Assembly (NCBI GenBank): GCA_944320235.1
Contig: CALUGQ010000003.1
Span: 107,870-171,869, forward strand
Source of the DNA: an uncultured Prevotella sp.
GTDB lineage: Bacteria > Bacteroidota > Bacteroidia > Bacteroidales > Bacteroidaceae
Direction: 5' to 3'
DNA: 64,000 nucleotides
This document shows, in pieces, positions 58,593 through 64,000 of the stretch (its first letter is position 1; each line of letters starts with the position of its first letter). The notes beneath the pieces were generated by a model. It ran no database searches, was not told where the DNA came from, and saw nothing but the letters and a program-made list of their open reading frames with translations. The translations under genes and the position numbers were made by a program.

Positions 58593-60590
58593 TTAGTTCC
58601 CCCTTACGTACTCTATCCCGAGTTCGCGGGCGCGGTCGGCGTTGCGGTTTCTGATCTTTCTCTCCTGCTCGGGCTTCTGCTTCGTTATGGCCATTGGCTT
58701 CTGCCTGCTGGCCGGCATGGCCGCCATGTTCCAGCTGATGGTTACGTCCCACTTGGCCTTGCACTCTATCTCGCGCGGGTAGTAGGTCACCGTCTCGGGC
58801 TGGAGCGCGGCGTTATAGTCGCCCGTGTCCCACGTTCCGTTGCCGTTCCTGTCGGCGAACGCCCGCAGGTAGTACTTCCCCGGGTTGATGTAGAAGAACT
58901 CCGCCGACCCTCCACTTGCCCTGCTTTCCTTCACCACGGCGTCGGAAGAGTTGAGCAGCTGCACCACGATTGCCGTGTCCTGCGTGCCGGAGATGTTCAC
59001 GGTGAGCGAGCTGTACTCGTCCATTTCGCGCACCCTTATGCCCGACTTGTGGGCGTCGGAGACGCGTCCGTAGATGTCCTCGAAGGCTGCCGAGTCTATT
59101 TCCAGGCTGTATTCCACGCCGGGCCGCCACTCGGCCTTGAGCACATAGGTGCGCAGCTTGCCCGGCACCTGGCTCAGGGCGAAGCGCGAGCGGTACCACA
59201 GGGTGTCTATCTTGGAGTACAGGTGGATGGCCGCCGTGTCGCAGCGCGCCAGCGGCGAGGGCATCTCTATGTACACGTTCTTGTCGGGGTCGAGCGACCC
59301 GCGGGTCTTGAACGAGGGCTGCAGCGCCTCGGCGGGCATTATCGAGTCGTATGGCTCGCCGCGTTTCTTGGCCTTTTCCTGCTCTTTCTGCCAGTCCTCG
59401 ATTTCCTTCTGGCGTTGCTTCATGCGCCGTTCGTAGGGTACGCGGGGCAGGGCCTCGATGGTGTCGGTGCGCTCCACGAGCACTCCGGTGCTGTCGGTCA
59501 TCATGTAGGTCAGCTCCATGGTGAGCGTGTCTTTGTTCACCAGCGCGGTGTCGCGCAGCCAGTATGTCAGGGTGTCGAGCTTCTCGGTGGCCTCCACGAT
59601 GAAGGCTTCTGTCGAGTCGAAGTTGAGCCCCCGGAGCCTTGGCAGGGTGTCGCTGCCGTAAGTGAAGTATATGCCTATCTTCTCGGGCGACTGGCGTTCG
59701 GTCTTGAGCAGGTAGCGGTCGGTCAGCGGCACGGTGAAGGCGCGCAGCACGATGTCGTCGGGGTAGAAGTGTGTGTAGCCCGTGCGGATTATCGAGTCGA
59801 TGCGCAGCGAGTCGCGCCAGATGGTGTCCTGCCTTATGTCGGGGCCGCAGCTGGGGGTGATGGTGTCGCGGCTGAAGGCGAGCATCTCGCTTTTCTGGTT
59901 GTATAGGTAGTTGCCGTCGGCGTCTTGCAGGGCGTATGCGAAGTACTTGCCCGGCGCCACTCCCTTTATCACGAAGCGCCCGCGGCTGTCGGTGCGTGCC
60001 ACGCGGAGCAGCGGCTTGGTGGTGAAGGCGGTGTCTGACAGGTCGGCGTACAGGCCCACGAGTATGCCTTTGACGGGCTCGAGGTTGCTGGCGTCGACCA
60101 CGTTGCCCGCCACCTCGAACGTGTCGATGCGCTCCCCGGTCGAGAAGCTGTACGTGTAGTTGCCCATCGGGTTGCCTTCGTTGTTGTCGGTGATGGCGTC
60201 TGAGAAGTCGATGGTGTAGGTCGTGGCGGGCTGCAGCGAGTCTTTCAGCTCCACCTCGATGTCTTTCCCCGCGGTCTTTATCTCGGGTGTCTCTATCTGC
60301 GGGGGCGACACCACCACCTTGCTGGCTGCGTCTTCGAGCTTTATGTACTCGTCGAAGCTTATGCGTATCTTCCTTGCCGTCACGCCGGTGGCCTTGTCGC
60401 GTGGCGAGGTGTGGGTGATCCTGGGCGGCGTGTCGTCATACCATCCGCCGTCGGGCTGGCCCATGCGTGCGCACGAGGCTGCCGCCAGGGCGGCCAGTGC
60501 CATGGCGGCGGCCATGGCCTTGCGCCCCAGCCTTGCGGCCAAGTGCTGCGGTCGTGGCGTTGTGGGTTTGCTGGTCATGCCTGCGTCCAT
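58593..60590 (-). CDS. Ig-like (SbsA/BIG_5-type) domain lipoprotein
   Basis: A 665-residue protein. A basic N-terminus and hydrophobic stretch (KAMAAAMALAALAAASC) end in a likely lipobox cysteine. TPPRITHTSPRDKATGVTAR, IRISFDEYIKLEDAASKVVV and then PQIETPEIKTAGKDIEVELKD is the bacterial Ig-like (Big_5) domain; a prealbumin/carboxypeptidase-regulatory-like segment follows (EVAGNVVDASNLEPVKGILV, GRFVIKGVAPGKYFAYAL). Probably a surface or periplasmic lipoprotein. It starts 2 bases after the GH3 stop, so it is co-transcribed. An alternative start is 60578. Function unknown. Confidence 0.82.
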   Translation of the reverse strand: MDAGMTSKPTTPRPQHLAARLGRKAMAAAMALAALAAASCARMGQPDGGWYDDTPPRITHTSPRDKATGVTARKIRISFDEYIKLEDAASKVVVSPPQIETPEIKTAGKDIEVELKDSLQPATTYTIDFSDAITDNNEGNPMGNYTYSFSTGERIDTFEVAGNVVDASNLEPVKGILVGLYADLSDTAFTTKPLLRVARTDSRGRFVIKGVAPGKYFAYALQDADGNYLYNQKSEMLAFSRDTITPSCGPDIRQDTIWRDSLRIDSIIRTGYTHFYPDDIVLRAFTVPLTDRYLLKTERQSPEKIGIYFTYGSDTLPRLRGLNFDSTEAFIVEATEKLDTLTYWLRDTALVNKDTLTMELTYMMTDSTGVLVERTDTIEALPRVPYERRMKQRQKEIEDWQKEQEKAKKRGEPYDSIMPAEALQPSFKTRGSLDPDKNVYIEMPSPLARCDTAAIHLYSKIDTLWYRSRFALSQVPGKLRTYVLKAEWRPGVEYSLEIDSAAFEDIYGRVSDAHKSGIRVREMDEYSSLTVNISGTQDTAIVVQLLNSSDAVVKESRASGGSAEFFYINPGKYYLRAFADRNGNGTWDTGDYNAALQPETVTYYPREIECKAKWDVTISWNMAAMPASRQKPMAITKQKPEQERKIRNRNADRARELGIEYVRGN

Positions 60591-60591
60591 G

Positions 60592-62139
60592 TCATGCGTC
60601 GTGGTTAGGTTGTGCCTCGGCCTTGGCCGTGGCGTTGTTCATGAGCAGGAGCTGCTCCATTATGTCGCGGCTGTTGCCCAGCCGTGGTATCTTGTGCTGC
60701 CCGCCGAGCTTCCCCTTGAGCCGCAGCCAGTCGTTGAACAGGCCCTGCCGTGCCTCCACCACCTCGGGGCGCTGCAGCGTTATGTCCTTGAAGCGCTTGG
60801 CCTCGTAGTCGCTGTTGAGCTGCTGCAGGCGGCTGTCGAGCAGCGTGGTGAAGCGCTCCATGTCGTCGGGGCGGCGCGTGAACTCTATGAGCCACTGGTG
60901 GCGGCACTTGGCCCCGGCGTCCATGAACACGGGCGCGGCCGTGTATTCGCTGACCTCGGCCCCCGTCTCGCGGCAGGCGTAGGCCAGCCCCTGCTCGGCG
61001 TTGTCGACTATCAGCTCCTCGCCGAAGGCGTTGATGAAGCACTTGGTGCGCCCGGTGATGATGAACTTGTAGGGGTTGGTGCCGGTGAAGCTGACGGTGT
61101 CGCCCAGCACGTAGCGCCAGAGGCCGCTCGTGGTGGATATGAGCATGGCGTAGTTGCGCCCCGGCTCCACGCCCCACAGCGGCACCACGGTGGGGTGCTC
61201 GCGGCCGAACTCGTCCATGGGTATGAACTCGTAGAACACTCCGTAGTCGAGCATCAGGAGCATGGCCTTGTCCGTGGGGTCGTCCTGCAGGCCGAAGAAG
61301 CCCTCGCTGGCGTTGTACGTCTCCATGTAGTGCATCTGGGGCGAGGTGATGAGCTGCTCGTACTGGTGGCGGTAGGGGGTGAAGGCCACGCCTCCGTGGA
61401 AGAACACTTCCAGCGAGGGCCATACCTCCTCGAGGTGCCGCTTGCCCGTGAGCTCCATCACGCGGGTGAGCACCGAGAGCATCCACGAGGGCACGCCGCT
61501 CAGGTTTGTGACGTCCTTGCCTATGGTCTCGCGGGCTATGCGGTCGCGCTTCACCTCGAAGTCGGCCAGCAGGGCGGTCTGCTTGCTGGGCACGCGCACG
61601 AGGTTCACCAGCGGGTTGATGTTCTCTATGAGTATCGCGCTGAGGTCGCCCACGAGCGTGCCGGGCAGGTTGTAGTTGGGCGTGTGGCTCCCGCCGAGTA
61701 TGAGGCCCTTGCCGTCGAACATCCGGCTCTTGGGGTTGTTGCGCAGGTAGATGGCCACGCAGTCCTGGCCCCCGCGGTAGTGGGTGTCCTTGAGGCCCTG
61801 CGGGCTTACGGGTATGAACTTGCTCTTGTCGTTGGTTGTGCCCGACGACTTGGCGTACCACTTCACGCGGCCGGGCCAGAGCACGTCGCTCTCGCCGTGG
61901 CGCATCCGGTCAATGTCGCCCTTCAGCTCCTCGTAGGTGTTCACCGGCACGTTGCGCGCGAAGTCGTCGTAGCCGCGCGTGGCGCCGAAGAGGTGGTTGC
62001 GGCCGTATTCGGTGTGCTTGGCAGTCTCCACGAGGTGGCTCAGCACCTGCCTTTGCAGGGCCTCGCCGCCGCTCTGGTGCCGCTCCAGCGCGTGCTGCCG
62101 CGGCTCGAAGAACTTGCCTATTATCCTTGTAAGGCTCAT
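60592..62139 (-). CDS. GH3-family acyl-adenylate/amido synthetase-like protein
   Basis: A 515-residue protein of the GH3 (auxin-responsive promoter) family, ANL superfamily: KWYAKSSGTTNDKSKFIPVS is the ATP-binding P-loop-like motif; MHYMETYNASEGFFGLQDD and the YVLGDTVSFTGTNPYKFIIT hinge region follow. Plant homologues join amino acids to hormone acids; bacterial substrates are unknown. The ATG at 62139 matches the family start (SLTRIIGKFFEPRQHALERH). It is the first gene of a leftward operon with the Ig-like lipoprotein and DUF3108 genes. Cytoplasmic by sequence. Confidence 0.88.
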   Translation of the reverse strand: MSLTRIIGKFFEPRQHALERHQSGGEALQRQVLSHLVETAKHTEYGRNHLFGATRGYDDFARNVPVNTYEELKGDIDRMRHGESDVLWPGRVKWYAKSSGTTNDKSKFIPVSPQGLKDTHYRGGQDCVAIYLRNNPKSRMFDGKGLILGGSHTPNYNLPGTLVGDLSAILIENINPLVNLVRVPSKQTALLADFEVKRDRIARETIGKDVTNLSGVPSWMLSVLTRVMELTGKRHLEEVWPSLEVFFHGGVAFTPYRHQYEQLITSPQMHYMETYNASEGFFGLQDDPTDKAMLLMLDYGVFYEFIPMDEFGREHPTVVPLWGVEPGRNYAMLISTTSGLWRYVLGDTVSFTGTNPYKFIITGRTKCFINAFGEELIVDNAEQGLAYACRETGAEVSEYTAAPVFMDAGAKCRHQWLIEFTRRPDDMERFTTLLDSRLQQLNSDYEAKRFKDITLQRPEVVEARQGLFNDWLRLKGKLGGQHKIPRLGNSRDIMEQLLLMNNATAKAEAQPNHDA

Positions 62140-62160
62140 TGTATTGTCGTTTTTACGCTG

Positions 62161-62168
62161 CAAATTTA
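62161..62168 (-). promoter_or_regulatory. -7 box of the GH3 operon
   Basis: Minus strand TAAATTTG, a match to TAnnTTTG, 22 bases before the GH3 start codon; no clear -33 element. Confidence 0.5.
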
Positions 62169-62320
62169 GGCTAAACTTTCGTAACAGTGCCATAATTCAC
62201 ATTATTTAAGCCCTCCGCCCGGGGCGGCTCCTTGCCTGTGCTCGTGCCTCGGGGCGGTGGCCCCTGCCGCCGCCCAAGCGGCCCGCGTTGGGTGCGGCGG
62301 CAGGGGCTGGCTTGCGCGTC

Positions 62321-62426
62321 GTGCCGTTTTGCGGCCCGAAACGGGCTGTTTTGCGGCCTGGAACAGGCCGTTTCGCAAGCCGTAACGGCCCGTGTTGCCA
62401 ACGTGCTGGCGTTCAGTGGGTTGCGG
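62321..62426. repeat. 22-bp-unit GC repeat, copy 8 (best-preserved, three units)
   Basis: Units 62321-62342, 62343-62364 and 62365-62386 in perfect 22-base register, then GGCCCGTGTTGCC joined to AACGTGCTGGCG and a GGGTTGCGG tail. It lies in the 62169-62454 gap between two leftward genes. Confidence 0.8.
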
Positions 62427-62454
62427 AGGGGGCAGGGCGGGCCTGCCTGCGTTG

Positions 62455-62493
62455 CAAAAAAGCGGGGGAAGGCGCGGCTGCGCCTTCCCCCGC
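62455..62493 (-). terminator. Terminator of the truncated barrel gene
   Basis: A perfect 14-bp stem (GCGGGGGAAGGCGC and its complement) with a 4-base loop, followed by a T run on the minus strand (As at 62456-62461 on plus). Confidence 0.85.
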
Positions 62494-62581
62494 CATGGCG
62501 TGTGCCGTTGCTCGGGGCATCGTCGGTTGTGGCCTTTCCAGCGTCGCGTGGATTTGCGGCGTGCCTTGCGGGCGGCGGGAG

Positions 62582-63619
62582 TCACTTCTTGCCCTTGGCC
62601 TTTTGGGTGAACTTCCACGCCAGCGAGAGCATCACGTAGCGCGGTATGCAGTTGTAGCGCGTCTCGGTGCGGCCCTGCGCGTTGATAGAAAACGCCTTGG
62701 TGGATACCTGGCGGAGTATGTCGTAGGCGGTGAGCTTGGCCGTGAGGCGGCCCTTTAGGAACGAGCGCGAGAGCTGTGCGTTCCACGCCAGGTCGTCGGT
62801 GTTCATCTCGGGGCTGCCGTATCCTCGGCGGCTGAACATCTTGATGTCGGTGGAGAGGTTGAGGCCGAGCAGGGGTATGGTGTACTGGAGGTTGGCCCCG
62901 TACTGGAAGTCGAACACGTCGATAGTCTCGAAGCCGCTGCGCCCTGAGCGGCTGTGGCGCGAGTCGAGCTTGCCGCCGATGCCGGCGGTGAGCTTGCCGA
63001 GGGTGTAGGCCAGGCGCAGGTTGAGGGCTGTGGCCACGGTGTTTACCTTGCTCAGCGCGCCGGTCTCGCCGTCGTAGGCCACGTCGAAGTCTACGCTGTG
63101 CTGGTAGTCCACCCCGGCGCGGGCGTCGTAGCGCAGCCTCCGCCGTGCGCCGAGCTTGCCGCTGATGCCCGCCTTGGCGGCGGCCTGCCAGTTGCCATTC
63201 ACGTTGTCGTCCATGTAAGTGTAGGCTCCGGTGGCGGTGTTGTACGAGGTGCGCCGGCCCACGGCGTTGCTCACCACGGTGACGTTGGCCCCCACGTGCC
63301 ACGTTAGGCGCGCCGAGTCGCAGCGGAAGGTGGACTGCCACGAGGCCGTGTGCTCGGTGGTGGCCTTGAGGTTGGGGTTGCTCACGCTCCGCGCCAGCGG
63401 GTTGGTGGTGTCGTCGCCGGGCATGAGCGATGCGAAGTCGGGCTGCGTGGTCTGCATCTCGTAGGATAAGGAGTGGCGCTGCCCGCCCTTGCGGTAGCTG
63501 AAGTCGAGCCACGGCGAGAACTGGCGGTAGGTGCGCGTGGCCACGGTGTCCACGTCGTAGTCGCAGAAGTGCATCCGCTCGCGGCTGAAGCCGAGCGGCA
63601 GCACGAGGAAGTCCACCAC
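62582..63619 (-). pseudogene. C-terminal part of an outer-membrane beta-barrel family protein, 5' end missing
   Basis: About 345 residues of transmembrane strands (SPWLDFSYRKGGQRHSLSYE, then YDARAGVDYQHSVDFDVAYD and NLQYTIPLLGLNLSTDIKMF) ending YVMLSLAWKFTQKAKGKK, as in the C-terminal part of the 'outer membrane beta-barrel family' (TonB-receptor-related). Full members have a signal peptide, a carboxypeptidase-like domain and a plug before this part. Here the frame enters AT-rich DNA near 63620 and meets a stop at 63638-63640. An apparent GTG at 63619 is not a convincing start. The missing part was probably displaced by the adjacent integrated element. Confidence 0.75.
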
Positions 63620-63744
63620 TATCTTTATATATGTTTTTCATCAGAATAAATCAGAAACAAAAAGAATACATAATAGCTATATATCAATGTTTTACATGAT
63701 TTTTCAAAACAGATGATGAGTTCCTATTTTCGCTAAATCGGGTT

Positions 63745-63833
63745 AATTTTGTTACTTTATTTGCGACTATTTTGTTACTTTGAAAAATAGTTTGTAGTTT
63801 TGTATCTGAAAAATGACCGTATAGTAACAAAAT
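63745..63833. repeat. Candidate arm-type integrase-binding repeats
   Basis: ATTTTGTTACTTT occurs at 63746?-63757 (reading TTTTGTTACTTT there) and at 63769-63781, and the inverted AGTAACAAAAT at 63823-63833. Directly repeated and inverted short sites at the end of an element next to its integrase are typical of arm-type binding sites. Confidence 0.55.
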
Positions 63834-63842
63834 AGAGTTTAT

Positions 63843-64000
63843 ATGACTGTTCAAAAATCGCATATCACCCTTAAATACAAAGAGATAGACAATGGAAAGA
63901 AGTCTATCTACCTTGACTATTACAAGGACGGCAAGCGCATCCGCGAAGCCCTCCACCTCTATTTGTTACCCGAGGCATCCAAGAAGAACATCATCGCAAA
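63843..64000 (+). CDS. Tyrosine recombinase/integrase, N-terminal fragment (cut by window edge)
   Basis: The frame from ATG 63843 reads MTVQKSHITLKYKEIDNG, then SIYLDYYKDGKRIREALHLY and LLPEASKKN. This matches the N-terminal arm-binding domain of Bacteroidota site-specific integrases of conjugative transposons and related elements. The catalytic domain lies beyond the right edge. Codons are AT-rich compared with the rest of the window, indicating horizontal transfer. Confidence 0.82.
   Translation, partial: MTVQKSHITLKYKEIDNGKKSIYLDYYKDGKRIREALHLYLLPEASKKNIIA

Larger units (their letters stand above)
63620..64000 (+). mobile_element. Left end of an integrated element (AT-rich, integrase at its edge)
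   Basis: At about 63620 the base composition changes abruptly from GC-rich to AT-rich, an upstream gene loses its 5' part, and 220 bases further a tyrosine integrase begins, reading inward. The exact attachment core cannot be read because the other end is outside the window. Confidence 0.7.

Noticed and set aside
62321-62426. CRISPR array based on the 22-bp periodic GC repeat
   Set aside because: Units are contiguous with only seven variable internal bases, two or three per locus, dispersed at eight places, and no cas genes are present. This does not fit repeat-spacer organisation.
63684-63956. Minus-strand 90-codon open frame opposite the integrase start
   Set aside because: It overlaps the integrase N-terminus, which has clear family motifs, and it spans the candidate arm-type sites.

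Overview
The window looks like a chromosomal segment of a GC-rich member of the Bacteroidota, most likely Bacteroidales and probably near Prevotellaceae. Supporting signs are Bacteroides-type promoters (TTTG, a spacer of about 19-20 bases, then TAnnTTTG) before many genes, few Shine-Dalgarno sequences, exported proteins ending in T9SS-like C-terminal domains (...KVVVK), a one-subunit cytochrome b SdhCAB operon, an HU gene followed by a 'smalltalk' micro-protein, and DUF3108, GH3-fold and OmpA-type genes arranged as is usual in this phylum. Genus and species cannot be fixed from the sequence alone.

Layout. 1-9306: divergent polA (partial) and a polyprenyl diphosphate synthase gene, then a leftward housekeeping run mnmG-apt-uvrC-dtd-mazG-like-deoC-GNAT. 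Two near-perfect parS sites flank the apt/uvrC junction, so the replication origin may be close. 9417-15998: succinate dehydrogenase/fumarate reductase operon, Hsp20, a stand-alone AICAR transformylase and a tiny basic protein. 16310-29834: an accessory cluster of exported proteins, with three large paralogues that have a ThuA/Rossmann-like region and a chitobiase-C-like module, one autotransporter-type beta-strand repeat protein, and a GH10 xylanase translationally coupled to it. 30369-33828: MATE transporter, four-helix-bundle protein and a methyltransferase. 33851-45940: OmpA protein, an acetyltransferase-like protein, parE, an S41 protease, an unrecognised zinc-finger secreted protein, a small T9SS-type protein, HU plus smalltalk, and ruvB-coaD-ybeY. 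46119-50968: the leftward rimP-nusA-infB operon with a leader hairpin. 51162-62168: a second S41 protease, tRNA-Asn, a large macroglobulin-like protein, an outer-membrane barrel, and a leftward GH3 - Ig-like lipoprotein - DUF3108 operon. 62455-64000: an outer-membrane beta-barrel gene that lacks its 5' part, next to AT-rich DNA that starts a tyrosine integrase. This looks like the left end of an integrated element.

The most unusual aspect is the intergenic DNA. At least five families of small repeats recur, all outside genes: (i) a GC-rich family of contiguous 22-bp units (GGGCCGTTTTGC, seven variable bases, AAC) at eight loci; (ii) an AT-rich palindromic family built from AATTACGAATTGTCGC...GCGATT; (iii) purine/pyrimidine arrays based on GGGAG or CTCCCA, often joined to GAATTAA arrays as a linker between co-directional genes; (iv) AAAGGTAAAAAAG runs; (v) CTAACTCC arrays. 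The paralogous surface proteins share an upstream element at an identical distance from the promoter and an identical terminator hairpin, which points to recent duplication with co-regulation.
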